Counted from the first letter of the stretch, positions 36,270 to 46,284 are shown. The stretch is 64,000 bases of DNA from CAJQQY01 sp964564545 (GCA_964564545.1 CAZMBP010000115.1:110699-174698), one strand, 5' to 3'. Translations and numbers: made by a program. Notes: generated from the letters alone by a model not told the origin.

Positions 36270-36428
36270 ATGAATCAAGAAGAAACTTCTTCCTCAAAAA
36301 CAGATTGGCTTTTATTTTTAATTTCAACAGTTGTGATGATTGCAATGTTGATTTGGTTAAATGAGTGGTTTTGGTTAGCAATGCCGTTCTCATTAACATA
36401 TTTAGTGAAAGCTTTAAAAATGATGTAA
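36270..36428 (+). CDS. small membrane protein, 52 residues
   Basis: The frame starting at 36270 encodes 52 residues: a polar start (MNQEETSSSKTDW), two hydrophobic segments (LLFLISTVVMIAMLIWL and FWLAMPFSLTYLVKAL) and a MM end. The 3' terminator at 36470 fits the end of its transcript. I recall similar short two-helix proteins in other Bacteroidota but cannot name a family. It lies 122 bp after the PKD protein. Confidence 0.6.
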   Translation: MNQEETSSSKTDWLLFLISTVVMIAMLIWLNEWFWLAMPFSLTYLVKALKMM

Positions 36429-36469
36429 TTCGGAAGAATTCCATTTTTTTAATCTAGTATATAAAAAAG

Positions 36470-36505
36470 ATAGTCGTGCTAAACTCTAGCACGACTATTT
36501 TAATT
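36470..36505 (+). terminator. intrinsic terminator
   Basis: ATAGTCGTGCTA (36470-36481) pairs perfectly with TAGCACGACTAT (36487-36498), followed by TTTAATTT. It ends the small-membrane-protein transcript. Confidence 0.85.
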
Positions 36506-36711
36506 TAGGTTAATACAGGTATTTATTCCGCTCTATTTGTTTGGGTATAAAAGAAAATATATCAAAAACTAGCAGATGCATGTTTTGAATATTTTTTTAA
36601 GATTAAGAGTAGGGAATAAATGTTAGAAAAAAGCCAAATAAAAGATGGGCTTTAAGTATGTTTTCAATTTATTAGACGAAAAACATACCTAAAGTCACAA
36701 ATAATTAAATT

Positions 36712-37668
36712 CTATTGATCGAACGATTTTAAAATTTCTAGAACTAGACTTGTCGATTGATATAAAAAGGAAGGATCGATATTCTCGAAAGTATCTGTTG
36801 GTTTATGGTAGTCTTTATGATCTTCAACTCCTAGGTAAATAAATGGAATTTCTTTTTTATGAAAAGGTCCATGGTCTGAAGAATTTGTCCAATCGTTATA
36901 TCCTAAATTTGGAGTGTCATGTCCAAATAATACATTCAAAGGAGATTTTGCATTGATATCACCTAGTTTTTCTTTGAGAATGGGATAATGATGAGTTCCA
37001 CAAATGTAGATTTCATTTTTATCATTTCTACTAATCATATCAAGGTTGACATTCATCAAAATATTATCAATTGCCACAGAGGGGTGGTCAACAAAATGTT
37101 TGGCACCTTCTAGTCCTAATTCTTCTGCATCAAAAGCAATGATTATTATTGAATGTTTTGGTGGATTTTTTTTGTAAAAAGCTGCTGCAGCAAGGATGGC
37201 GGAAACTCCTGAGGCATTGTCATCAGCGCCATTAAAAATTTTATCTTCTTTATGTCCAACGTGGTCATAATGAGCAGTAAGGACAATGTATTTTTCAGGA
37301 TGTTTCGTTCCAGTTATTTTGCCAATAATATTATTACAATCATATACTTTTTTAGTGAATCTTTTGTAAAAACTAAATGGTTGTAAATAACTGTCATTGA
37401 ATTTTTCAAGACCTAGTTTCTCAAATCTTGTAACAATATATTCACGGGCAACCTCATTACCTTTTTCTCCACTTCTTCTTCCTTTTAATTCATCAGATGC
37501 TAGGTATTTTATATCAACCATAATTTGAGTTGAATCAACTAGGCTTTTAGATTTTATTCCTTTATTCGTGGTTATTTGGTTTGTGGTTGTTTTGTTTTGT
37601 GTTTTGCAGGAAAGAACTGAAGAGAGGAGGAGTAGGATGAGGATTGATTTTTGAAAAAAATGCTTCAT
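36712..37668 (-). CDS. M28-family metallopeptidase lipoprotein
   Basis: A lipobox (SSVLSC, Cys21) marks a lipoprotein of 318 residues. The zinc ligands of M28 peptidases are visible: His in LTAHYDHVGHK, the bridging Asp in NGADDNASGVSA, the catalytic and binding Glu pair in DAEELGLEGAKH, the Asp in NLDMIS and a final His in SSDHGPFHKKEIPFIYLG. It is likely an aminopeptidase or glutaminyl-cyclase-like enzyme acting in the periplasm or at the outer membrane. It shares the strand with purB, with a hairpin at 37706 between them. Confidence 0.87.
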   Translation of the reverse strand: MKHFFQKSILILLLLSSVLSCKTQNKTTTNQITTNKGIKSKSLVDSTQIMVDIKYLASDELKGRRSGEKGNEVAREYIVTRFEKLGLEKFNDSYLQPFSFYKRFTKKVYDCNNIIGKITGTKHPEKYIVLTAHYDHVGHKEDKIFNGADDNASGVSAILAAAAFYKKNPPKHSIIIIAFDAEELGLEGAKHFVDHPSVAIDNILMNVNLDMISRNDKNEIYICGTHHYPILKEKLGDINAKSPLNVLFGHDTPNLGYNDWTNSSDHGPFHKKEIPFIYLGVEDHKDYHKPTDTFENIDPSFLYQSTSLVLEILKSFDQ

Positions 37669-37705
37669 GATTTTAGTTTTTCAAACTTGATAATTTTTGT
37701 GTTTA

Positions 37706-37736
37706 ACCGTGGCACGACTTTGAACCGTACCACGGT
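37706..37736 (-). other. hairpin between purB and the M28 peptidase gene
   Basis: ACCGTGGCACG and CGTACCACGGT form a stem with one mismatch. It lies just downstream of the purB end on the minus strand. No T tract is next to it, so it may be an RNA end or an intergenic repeat. Confidence 0.5.
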
Positions 37737-37746
37737 AAGTTGTATT

Positions 37747-39078
37747 TTAGATTCCTACGTAATTTTGAGGAGTAATTACTTTTAGTTCTTCTTTTACAAT
37801 GGGAGCAACATCAAGAGTTTCGATGAATTCGTGAATATCTTCTTTGGTCACGCTTGCTTTTCCTCTTGTCAGATTCAGTAATGCTTCATAAGGTTTATCG
37901 AAGCCCTCTCGGCGAAGTATATTTTGAATAGCCTCAGCAACTACCATCCAATTACTTTCTAAGTCCTCGTTAAGTTTTACCTCGTTTAAAAGTAATTTTC
38001 CAATTCCTTTTTCAATAGAACGGAATGCTATTAGAGTATGTCCCATTGGTACTCCAACATTTCTTAAAACTGTACTATCTGTTAAATCCCTTTGTAATCT
38101 TGAGATCGGTAGTTTGTCAGATAAGTGAGTAAAAATAGCATTTGCAATTCCTAAATTTCCTTCTGCATTTTCAAAGTCAATAGGGTTTACTTTGTGAGGC
38201 ATCGCAGAGGATCCAATTTCCCCTTTAATTGTTTTTTGCTTAAAATATTCCATAGAAATGTAAGTCCAAATGTCTCGACAAAAATCCAAAAGGATAGTGT
38301 TGATTCTTTTTATTCCTTGGAAAACTGCAGCTAAATTGTCGTAATGAGCAATTTGAGTTGTGAATTGTAATCTCTCCAAACCGAGATATTCAGTTACGAA
38401 ATGATTCCCAAATTTTTGCCAATCAATTGATGCATAAGCTACGTGGTGTGCATTGAAATTTCCTGTGGCACCTCCAAATTTTGCAGTAAAAGGAACTTGC
38501 TCCAATAACTTTAATTGATTGTCAAGTCGTTCTACAAATACTTTCATTTCTTTTCCTAATCGAGTAGGAGAGGCTGGTTGACCATGAGTTTTGGCTAGCA
38601 TTGGAATTCCTGCCCATTCTAATGCTAAGTCATTGATTGAGTTTCTAATTTTTTTAAAATAAGGTAAATAAACTCGCTCTATGGAATGCATCAATAAAAG
38701 GGGAGTAGCTGTGTTGTTGATATCTTGAGAAGTTAACCCAAAGTGGATAAATTCCTTGAATTCAGAAATACCAATCTCATCAAATTTTTCTTTCAAAAAA
38801 TATTCTACAGCTTTCACATCATGATTAGTGGTCTTTTCAATTTTTTTGATGTACAAGGCATCTTGCAAATTGAAATTCTCAAAAATATCATTCAATTTAT
38901 CCACTTTGTCTAAGTCAAATCCATCTAGCTGAGGCAAAGGATGTTGACACAAAGCGATAAAATATTGAATCTCCACAAAGACTCGATATTTGATTAAAGC
39001 ATATTCTGAAAAATAATCAGAAAGTTCCTTGGTTTTCTCATGGTATCGGCCGTCAATCGGCGAAATTGCAGTTAGCAT
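37747..39078 (-). CDS. purB: adenylosuccinate lyase
   Basis: The Met at 39078 gives MLTAISPIDGRYHEKT, the conserved N-terminus of PurB; the extra 23 residues of the longer frame are rich in Phe/Leu and look non-coding. The 443-residue protein contains the aspartase/fumarase-superfamily signature GEIGSSAMPHKVNPIDFENAEG (split here into the loop GSSAMPHKVNP), the catalytic His region AKTHGQPASPTRLGKE and SQDINNTATPLLLM. It catalyses two steps of purine synthesis: SAICAR to AICAR and adenylosuccinate to AMP. It is close to the E. coli-type length (456). Confidence 0.95.
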   Translation of the reverse strand: MLTAISPIDGRYHEKTKELSDYFSEYALIKYRVFVEIQYFIALCQHPLPQLDGFDLDKVDKLNDIFENFNLQDALYIKKIEKTTNHDVKAVEYFLKEKFDEIGISEFKEFIHFGLTSQDINNTATPLLLMHSIERVYLPYFKKIRNSINDLALEWAGIPMLAKTHGQPASPTRLGKEMKVFVERLDNQLKLLEQVPFTAKFGGATGNFNAHHVAYASIDWQKFGNHFVTEYLGLERLQFTTQIAHYDNLAAVFQGIKRINTILLDFCRDIWTYISMEYFKQKTIKGEIGSSAMPHKVNPIDFENAEGNLGIANAIFTHLSDKLPISRLQRDLTDSTVLRNVGVPMGHTLIAFRSIEKGIGKLLLNEVKLNEDLESNWMVVAEAIQNILRREGFDKPYEALLNLTRGKASVTKEDIHEFIETLDVAPIVKEELKVITPQNYVGI

Positions 39079-39152
39079 ATTTTTGATTTGAAAATTTGAA
39101 AATGAAATTTTTTGCAAAAATAGAAAAAGGAGTGGAAGTTTTAGCAAAAGAA

Positions 39153-39185
39153 AAGCGGTAAGAAAATCAAATTTTCTTACCGCTT
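39153..39185 (-). terminator. terminator of the AsmA gene
   Basis: AAGCGGTAAGAAAAT (39153-39167) pairs perfectly with ATTTTCTTACCGCTT (39171-39185), with a 3-nt loop. Read on the minus strand it is followed by TTCTTTTGCT. It separates the AsmA gene from purB. Confidence 0.8.
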
Positions 39186-39206
39186 CTTTTCAATGTGATT
39201 TTGAGG

Positions 39207-42200
39207 CTATTTCTTAATGTTGTCAATAGTCACCGCATCAATTTTCTTTTGGTATTCTTTTTTGATTTGAAGCGATTTTTGATCAGCTTCTTTGATGACT
39301 ATGTCAGCATTTTTGTTGGCTGTATCTTCTACTTGCTGTGCTTTTTTGTCAGTTTCTTGTTTCAATTTTTTTGCACCGATTTGAGCTGCTCGTTTTTTTA
39401 TAGGATTGGATCCAGCTTTTTCAACAAGAAGATCAGCTTGTTTGTAACCTTCGGTTTTTACTTTTTCCGCAGCAGACTTTCCTTCTTTTCTGATTTGAGC
39501 AGCACTCTTTTCCGCAGCAGCCTTCAACCGAGCGATTCGATCATTAGCTTCTTTTTCAAGTTTAGCTTTTCTTTCGGCCACAGCTTTTTCTAGATCTTCT
39601 TTTTTATCATCAATGACTTCTTTCACTTCTGTTTCCACAACCTCTTTTACTTCCTCCACTTTTTCTGTAATTGCATCTTGGACGGTTGCACCACCACTTC
39701 CAATTAAACTAAATTGAACTTTGGGATCAGTCATGGAACCAGTTAATTTAATTTTTACATTGACAAATTCTTTTTCCTTGATATTCAATCCTAATTTTGA
39801 AGCTTGGTCATTAAGCATACCTAGGCCTTTTTTCGCAGCTTGTCCCACAGCATTTTGATCAATTAATTTCATTGGAATTTTCGCCTTGATATCATAATCA
39901 ATGTCTTGTGTAATTCCATGAGTTCCACCTATCATCATATCAATTCCTTGATATTTTAAAGGGAATTCTTTGATTAGAACTTTTCCTTCAGCTACTTCAA
40001 ACCAGTTTTTTGTTCCTTTTAAATCAATTTTATGATTGGCTAATTTTTCAATATTTAGTGTTTCTCCAATTTTTTTCAATGGCTCAAAATCTTGAATAAC
40101 ACCATTCACCGTTTGTAAAAATCCTTCAGCAGTAAGAGTCGACAAATCGGGCATCAAATCTTCTCCTAAAAATCCTTCCAAACTCATTCGAGTAGAATAA
40201 TTTCCTTGAATATATTTCGCAATTGGGGCTAATAATTTGACTGTGTTTAATTGATTAAAAGATGATTTGAAATCAAAACTTTGAATATCATAAGTCAATT
40301 TATATTTTGGTTTTTTGGGAGTGGTTGTATCATAATATCCATCTGCTTCAAATTTTCCACCAAGTGTTCTAGCATTCACATTTGACATCTGAACTTTGCT
40401 ATCTTTAACGGCTAAATCTCCTCTAAAATCTTTTAAATTAAGGTTAGTATAAGTTAACTTTTTAATGTTAGCATTAACGTTAATATCCAAATTGTTTGGG
40501 ATGACAATAGGCTCGTACTCTTCGGTGTTTTCATTAGCAATTGTTTTAGCTTTTGGTGATTCAGTTTCTTCCATGAATGGATTTAAATCAAAGAAATCTG
40601 AGTTCATAGCAAACTCTCCACCAAGTGTTTCATTCTCGAAAATATAATTAAAAACGTTAGTTAAATTTCCAGTTCCACTTATATCACTTTCGCCTATTTT
40701 TGTTTCAAAGTCCTTGATTATCAATTCATTAGAAGTGAATATTCCTTTGGCACTTGAATTATCTAATTGGTAAATGTCATAATTGATTTGTCCAATTTTA
40801 GCATCGACGATAAATTTGAACCTATTAAATATCTCAACTTCCTTCTCAGATTCAACAGCAACCTCCGTTTCTTCTTCCATTTCAGTCATCCATTCATCAA
40901 TATTAAAATATTTAGACCTTAATTTTACATCTCCAGTTAAAGTTTTATTTGGAGAAAAGTAGGCTAAAATATTATCCAACTGTCCAGAAATTTGAAGATC
41001 ACTTTTACCTAGTTTCCCATTAAAGTTATTGACCTCAATTTTCTTTGGAGAAAGGTTAGCTTGGGCTTCTGAAATAGATACTTTTGGAATTCCCTCTGCA
41101 TCGTAAATCAGATTCTTTATAGAAGAACTTCCGCTTACATTAGCATCTTCATATTCTCCTTTTTCCAAAGTTGAATATCGAGTTTGTGCCATAAAATCAG
41201 CATCAATTATTCCAGATAATTCTGTCACACCTTCTATTGGAAATGCCTTGTTGATTTCTGCTAAATCAATAGTTCCTTTGACTTTGGTATCAATGTTTGG
41301 ATCTGAGATTGGAGTAGTCAATTTGAAGCGACCTTCAAATGGTTTTCCACCCATTGCAAATTTAAAATTAGGAATATCGACCTTCATTTTATCCAAATTT
41401 GAACTTGGACTTTCGACATTTACTTTAGCGATAATGTTATTAAAACCAGATGGTAAATTAGGATATTGGAAACTTCCTTGATCAACATCTAAACTTACTT
41501 TGAACGCTGGAAGTATCTCCTTTTGACCATTATAAATTCCCTTTACATATCCATTAAATGCCATTTTTCCATCAGTCTGCACATCTGAAAAATCGCTAGT
41601 GTAAGCACTTGGAATTAAAGACAGTAAATTTTTAAAATCATTCTTTGGTGCATCAAATGTAAAATCAATATTGATGTCTTCATTCTCCTGCAATTGGACA
41701 AAACCATCTGCCAATAATTTCATAGCATTAATTTGGAGGTCATTGTCTTTTAACGTGTACGTATTGTTAGGAAGATCAATGTTGAAAGTTGCATCCAGTT
41801 TTGTATTCGCCCTTTTAAGGTATCGAACACCTCCACTAGTGGCTGAAAACTGTTCCACATTCGTTTTAGTAGCAAGATCAAATACATCTTGAGTGAAATC
41901 ACCGCGACCTTGATGATTTAGGTTTTTTAATTCCAAAAATATATTTCCTGCTCTATCATCATAAGTGAAGTTACCTTCATTGATAGAATATTTTTTCAAT
42001 TGAATTAGAAAATCATATTCAGCGGATTCTTCATTGGTTGGTTGACTAGGCATTACGATATCGTAATTGGCTTTACCATTTTTTAGAATTAATATATTAA
42101 CTTCTGGTTGATCAAATGTGATTGTTTGAATTTCGATCGGTCGATCAGATTTAATCACCGACATTAAATCTAATGTAAAATCAATGTTTTCAGCTTTGAC

Positions 42201-42464
42201 TAAATTCATTCCATCAAAATCATCAACTCCAATCACACTTAATTTATCCATTTGAAAACTAAAATCAGGAAAGCTTCGCAAAAGTGATAAGTTTACATCT
42301 GCAAAATCGACCTTAGCATTTAAGGTATTATTCGCCTCCTCCTTTATTTTTACCAAAATCTCCTCTTTGAAAAAATAAGGAACAGCAATTGCTACCCCAA
42401 TAACTAAAATTACTAGTATTAGGATGGTGCTGAATATTCGTTTTACAATTTTTGTTAACTTCAT
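39207..42464 (-). CDS. AsmA-family envelope protein with long helical tail
   Basis: The 1085-residue protein starts with one membrane helix (about 12-30) followed by the AsmA start (LVKIKEEANNTLNAKVDFADVNLSLLRSFPDF). Repeated beta segments with LSIKN/ISGTGNLTN-type strands fill the middle, and an AsmA_2-like C-terminal region follows (KYQGIDMMIGGTHGITQDIDYDIKAKIP, about residue 845-880). The last ~140 residues are a Lys/Ala/Glu helix not typical of E. coli AsmA. Such proteins bridge the inner and outer membranes and are thought to carry phospholipid. The Ala/Lys tail may reach into the peptidoglycan. Confidence 0.85.
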   Translation of the reverse strand: MKLTKIVKRIFSTILILVILVIGVAIAVPYFFKEEILVKIKEEANNTLNAKVDFADVNLSLLRSFPDFSFQMDKLSVIGVDDFDGMNLVKAENIDFTLDLMSVIKSDRPIEIQTITFDQPEVNILILKNGKANYDIVMPSQPTNEESAEYDFLIQLKKYSINEGNFTYDDRAGNIFLELKNLNHQGRGDFTQDVFDLATKTNVEQFSATSGGVRYLKRANTKLDATFNIDLPNNTYTLKDNDLQINAMKLLADGFVQLQENEDINIDFTFDAPKNDFKNLLSLIPSAYTSDFSDVQTDGKMAFNGYVKGIYNGQKEILPAFKVSLDVDQGSFQYPNLPSGFNNIIAKVNVESPSSNLDKMKVDIPNFKFAMGGKPFEGRFKLTTPISDPNIDTKVKGTIDLAEINKAFPIEGVTELSGIIDADFMAQTRYSTLEKGEYEDANVSGSSSIKNLIYDAEGIPKVSISEAQANLSPKKIEVNNFNGKLGKSDLQISGQLDNILAYFSPNKTLTGDVKLRSKYFNIDEWMTEMEEETEVAVESEKEVEIFNRFKFIVDAKIGQINYDIYQLDNSSAKGIFTSNELIIKDFETKIGESDISGTGNLTNVFNYIFENETLGGEFAMNSDFFDLNPFMEETESPKAKTIANENTEEYEPIVIPNNLDINVNANIKKLTYTNLNLKDFRGDLAVKDSKVQMSNVNARTLGGKFEADGYYDTTTPKKPKYKLTYDIQSFDFKSSFNQLNTVKLLAPIAKYIQGNYSTRMSLEGFLGEDLMPDLSTLTAEGFLQTVNGVIQDFEPLKKIGETLNIEKLANHKIDLKGTKNWFEVAEGKVLIKEFPLKYQGIDMMIGGTHGITQDIDYDIKAKIPMKLIDQNAVGQAAKKGLGMLNDQASKLGLNIKEKEFVNVKIKLTGSMTDPKVQFSLIGSGGATVQDAITEKVEEVKEVVETEVKEVIDDKKEDLEKAVAERKAKLEKEANDRIARLKAAAEKSAAQIRKEGKSAAEKVKTEGYKQADLLVEKAGSNPIKKRAAQIGAKKLKQETDKKAQQVEDTANKNADIVIKEADQKSLQIKKEYQKKIDAVTIDNIKK

Positions 42465-42923
42465 CGTGTTTCAATATTTATTATTGTTGCGCTACTTTTT
42501 TAAAATGTTATTACGTTTTTTTACCTCATTTTGTTTTAGATAACCATTTAATGCATGGTAAAAGTAGCTAATATGTCTAATTTCATAGGAATTAAGAAAA
42601 TCAGTTTATTCTTTTTTTGTAAAGATGACTATATTGCGCTCATTGGTTAAAAAAGTAGTTGTTTTAAAGTTTTTTTAACAAAACATACTGACGAGAAATA
42701 TCTAATATTTGTTCTCAGTCATAAGTATTAAAGCCCCTACATAATTTAGGAAAATCACCTCAAATAAACGTTTTTTCCCTGAATTCATTATTATTTACAA
42801 GGAGAGATTTTCTTCTAAGTTGTAGAAACTTGATAGTTTTTGTTTTTGTTAAAAATACTCACTTTGTAACTAAGTCAACTACATCCAATATTTTTGATTA
42901 ACCTTTATTAATAAACAAATTTA
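42465..42923. other. gene-free divergent promoter region
   Basis: This 459-bp AT-rich gap separates the divergent AsmA and RNase D genes. I see no ORF, tRNA or hairpin of note. Confidence 0.4.
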
Positions 42924-44108
42924 ATGTCCTTAAAAGATTTGAATTACACTCTAATAGAAACCAAAGAGGGAGTACAGGATTTCCTAAATGAAAACCAAAA
43001 TATTGAGTGGATGGGATTTGATACCGAATTTATCGGTGAAAAACGTTTCCATACTTTACTTTGCTTAGTTCAATTAGCAACAGAAAATGGCTACTATTTA
43101 TTAGATACGCTTAAGTTAAAATCCTTTCCAGGTATTTTAGATTTATTTACTGATCCTAAGATATTAAAACTGACTCATGCTGGTGAAAATGATTACCGAA
43201 TTTTTTACAATCAATTTGGAATTATTCCTGTCAATGTTTTTGATACCCAATTAGCAGCAGGTTTTGTAGGTTATAAATATCCAACTTCATTTCAAAAATT
43301 AGTTGATAAGGAATTGGGAGTTTTTGTTCCCAAAGGATATACTGTTTCTGATTGGGAAGAACGTCCATTCTCCTCAAAACAAATTAGTTATGCATTAAAT
43401 GATGTCATCTATTTGAAAGGATTGTGGGAATCTTTGACCGCAAAATTAAAGAAACTAAATCGGGAGGCCTGGTCGCAAGAAGAATGTGATAAAATTGCTA
43501 CTGAAGAATACTATTATATTAATCCACATCGAGATGCATTTCGGAACAATGCGATTTCAAATTTGAAGCCAAGGGAGCAAATGTTTATGATTAGATTGTA
43601 TGATTGGCGAAGAAAAGAAGCAGAGCGTAAAAATTATTCTCAAGAAATGATTTTGCCAAGAAAGCTGATTACTCCAATTGTCAAAAACATGAATTCTGGA
43701 AAAAATGCTTTACTCAAAGATCGAAGACTTCCGACTAATACAATTTCAAGACATTGGGATCGATTTAATGAATTGTTTAATCGCAAAATTACAGAGGAAG
43801 ATCGGGTTATTTTAAATTCAATTCCTCCCCAAAAAGAATCACCTGATCCAATGGAAAATACCATGTTGGAAATGTTGTATACCATTGTGGAATATATTTG
43901 TCAAAACAATCAAGTTGATCCAACCTTAGTTTTAAGTCGAACCAATTTTAAATTGATGAAAGCTGAACCTAGTTTTTTTGATGAAGCAATTGCTCAGGGT
44001 TGGCGAGCTGATCTGCTGGGAAAAGATTTACTACTTTGGTTGCGAAAACGAAAGCAATTGATTATCGAAATGGAGGATGGGAAATGTGTGATTCGGATGG
44101 AAGATTGA
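42924..44108 (+). CDS. rnd: ribonuclease D
   Basis: The 394-residue protein carries the DEDDy exonuclease motifs: WMGFDTEFIGEKRF (Asp, Glu; Exo I), LTHAGENDYRIF (Exo II) and SYALNDVIYLKGLW (Tyr and Asp; Exo III). An HRDC domain follows (about 205-285) with PREQMFMIRLYDWRRKEAERKN and LPTNTISRHWDRF. RNase D trims tRNA and other stable RNA 3' ends. The length and domain order match the family. It is a single-gene unit ended by the terminator at 44136. Confidence 0.93.
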   Translation: MSLKDLNYTLIETKEGVQDFLNENQNIEWMGFDTEFIGEKRFHTLLCLVQLATENGYYLLDTLKLKSFPGILDLFTDPKILKLTHAGENDYRIFYNQFGIIPVNVFDTQLAAGFVGYKYPTSFQKLVDKELGVFVPKGYTVSDWEERPFSSKQISYALNDVIYLKGLWESLTAKLKKLNREAWSQEECDKIATEEYYYINPHRDAFRNNAISNLKPREQMFMIRLYDWRRKEAERKNYSQEMILPRKLITPIVKNMNSGKNALLKDRRLPTNTISRHWDRFNELFNRKITEEDRVILNSIPPQKESPDPMENTMLEMLYTIVEYICQNNQVDPTLVLSRTNFKLMKAEPSFFDEAIAQGWRADLLGKDLLLWLRKRKQLIIEMEDGKCVIRMED

Positions 44109-44135
44109 TAGAGTTTATTCTAATAAATAAAATCG

Positions 44136-44183
44136 AAAAAATAACCTTCTCAGAATGAATAATTCAGGAAGGTTATTTTTTTT
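44136..44183 (+). terminator. intrinsic terminator after RNase D
   Basis: AAAAATAACCTTC (44137-44149) pairs with GAAGGTTATTTTT (44168-44180), with a T tail. Confidence 0.8.
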
Positions 44184-44272
44184 GGAAATCGATCTTCAGA
44201 TTTGAATTTTTTCTTCTTTCTAAAAATAGTTAAATTCCAATCTAATTATTTAATCTTTCAAAAAACCACACT

Positions 44273-46168
44273 ATGAATAAAGTAAACGTAGACCTTGGAA
44301 AAGGTTCTTTCCAACTTCGCAAAAGTCCAAAGTTTATTGGAGTTCGACTTCATGACCAATCTATTCATGCCAAAATTCCAAGACTTTTATCTGGAAAAAA
44401 AGTAACTAATCAATGGCTGGGAGGATTCAAGATTTTTAGTGTTGGAGGAGGAATGAATAAGTTAAATCAGTTTTTAGATAAAGTGAGAAAACATGCAGCT
44501 GTAGCGATTGGGACTCATGTTTATTTTAGAGAAGGTGGAAAAATTCCAATGGTTCCTACAGGTAAAATTTTGGTGACTTTTATTCCAAACTCCACGATTA
44601 AATCTCGCAATAAGATACTAAAAGACATTGGTTTGAAATTGGTTAAAAAGAAAGATAAAAACTTGTGGGTAGTTTCTATTTCTAAAAATTCTCCGAACCC
44701 TATGAAGGCAGCTGACCTGCTGAAAAAGACAGATGAAATTTCTCATGCAGTCCCATTTTTTGATTCACCATTGACTTTTCATGAAGAAATTGATGCTCCA
44801 CGAGATGATCTATTTTTAGATCAATGGTATTTGAAAAATAAAGGTGGTAATACGAAAGATCCTAAAGGGAAATTTGTTCGTGGTTCTGATATGAATGTAC
44901 CCGCTGCATGGAAACTATTAGGGAATCGAGGTTCTGCTAGAATCAAATTAGCGGTGGTCGATTTAGGGTTTGATATGAAACATCCTGACTTTCAAGGTAA
45001 AATGATTGCTCCATTTAGTTTGTATAATTCAGAGCGAATTCCTGTACAAGGAATGGATACACATGGAACAGCTTGTGCAGGTTTAGCAATTGCTAAGTCG
45101 AATGGTTCAGGGATTATAGGAGTGGCTCCAAATGCAAAATTTTTACCAGTAGAAGGAACAACTCATAGTGCCGATTCTCTTGAATTTGTTTTGAACCATT
45201 GTATGGATAATGGGGCTGATATAATAAGTTGCAGTTGGGGGTCGATTGAACCTGAACATGAATTGACTGCTGAACATATTTCTGTAATTGAAAATGCAGC
45301 AAAAAAAGGAAGGAAGGGAAAAGGTTGTGTAATTCTTTTTTCTGTTGGAAATGAAAATGCCGAACATATCAATCATTACTCCAATCATCCAGATGTGATT
45401 GCGGTGGCAGGAAGTACAAGTGCCGATGAACATTTAACTGTTTCGAATCGAGGAAGGGGAATTTCAGTTTGCGCGCCAGGAGGAAACTTTGCTTTAGTGA
45501 CTACCCGAGCAAGCTGGGATAATGGACAAAATGTGCCTCATGGTTTTTCTGAAAGTTTTAAATATTGGAATGATGGAAAGGAGAGAGGGGCGTCTGGTTT
45601 GTACAAACACTTTGAAGGAACATCTGCTTCTTGTCCATTAGTTGCTGGAGTTTGTGCCTTGGTTTTGTCAGCTAATTCAAAATTAAAAGCAAGTGAAGTC
45701 AAGGAAATTATAGAAACTACTGCGGATAAAATTGGTGGAAAAAATGAATATACAGATGGTTATTCACTTCGATTTGGTTTTGGTCGAGTGAACGCTGAAA
45801 AAGCAGTCGCTGAAGCTCTCAGAAGAAAAAATCCATCTGCAGGTACTTCAACTACCACTAATATTTCTCCAAAAGAAAAAGCAATGACCGGACTTTTTCA
45901 TTTTTCAGTTGAGTCCAGAGAGAAGAAAGGATTTGGAGTAGATATTGGAAACTATAAAAACTATAAAGATGTGGTTGAATTGACTGAAAAAATTGAAAGA
46001 GAATTTGATAATTCAGTTAATGTCAAAATTTCTCAAAAAAATGGGAAGGTGAGCTTTAAGGTCATCATTGGATATTTTTCGAGAAAAAGAAAAGCAGAAT
46101 CAGTTTTAAAAAAATTGAAAAAAGCTGGGTGCAATGGATTTATTATTGCTTATTCCAAGTTGAAATAA
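44273..46168 (+). CDS. subtilisin-like S8 protease with C-terminal SPOR-like domain
   Basis: The 631-residue protein has no clear signal peptide. Residues 1-160 include a prodomain-like beta region (GKILVTFIPNSTIKSRNKILKDIG). The S8 domain shows the triad: Asp in LAVVDLGFDMKHPDF, His in GMDTHGTACAGLA and Ser in FEGTSASCPLVAGV. A Ser/Thr linker (about 525-540) leads to a C-terminal SPOR-like domain with FGVDIGNYKNYKDVVEL and FKVIIGYFSRKRKAESVLKKLKKAG. SPOR domains usually bind denuded septal peptidoglycan, so joining one to an S8 protease is unusual. The absence of a standard export signal leaves its location unclear. Confidence 0.82.
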   Translation: MNKVNVDLGKGSFQLRKSPKFIGVRLHDQSIHAKIPRLLSGKKVTNQWLGGFKIFSVGGGMNKLNQFLDKVRKHAAVAIGTHVYFREGGKIPMVPTGKILVTFIPNSTIKSRNKILKDIGLKLVKKKDKNLWVVSISKNSPNPMKAADLLKKTDEISHAVPFFDSPLTFHEEIDAPRDDLFLDQWYLKNKGGNTKDPKGKFVRGSDMNVPAAWKLLGNRGSARIKLAVVDLGFDMKHPDFQGKMIAPFSLYNSERIPVQGMDTHGTACAGLAIAKSNGSGIIGVAPNAKFLPVEGTTHSADSLEFVLNHCMDNGADIISCSWGSIEPEHELTAEHISVIENAAKKGRKGKGCVILFSVGNENAEHINHYSNHPDVIAVAGSTSADEHLTVSNRGRGISVCAPGGNFALVTTRASWDNGQNVPHGFSESFKYWNDGKERGASGLYKHFEGTSASCPLVAGVCALVLSANSKLKASEVKEIIETTADKIGGKNEYTDGYSLRFGFGRVNAEKAVAEALRRKNPSAGTSTTTNISPKEKAMTGLFHFSVESREKKGFGVDIGNYKNYKDVVELTEKIEREFDNSVNVKISQKNGKVSFKVIIGYFSRKRKAESVLKKLKKAGCNGFIIAYSKLK

Positions 46169-46186
46169 TTAGATCATTTCTCATAA

Positions 46187-46224
46187 AAAGAAGGTGTTAT
46201 TGTATTTGCAATAACACCTTCTTT
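46187..46224. terminator. bidirectional terminator
   Basis: AAAGAAGGTGTTATTG (46187-46202) pairs with CAATAACACCTTCTTT (46209-46224), perfect 16 bp. It lies between the convergent protease and HD hydrolase genes. Confidence 0.85.
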
Positions 46225-46284
46225 CGTTTGATGTTGAACGTTCGACGTTTTACGATCTCTATAAATATTCGCCTAGAATAATTT

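Noticed and set aside
39079..39147. N-terminal extension of purB
   Set aside because: The conserved PurB N-terminus starts at 39078, and the added residues look like intergenic DNA.
39195..39593. 132-residue plus-strand frame in the AsmA tail
   Set aside because: It is antisense to the Lys/Ala-rich coil of AsmA, which yields Phe/Ser-rich shadow sequence.
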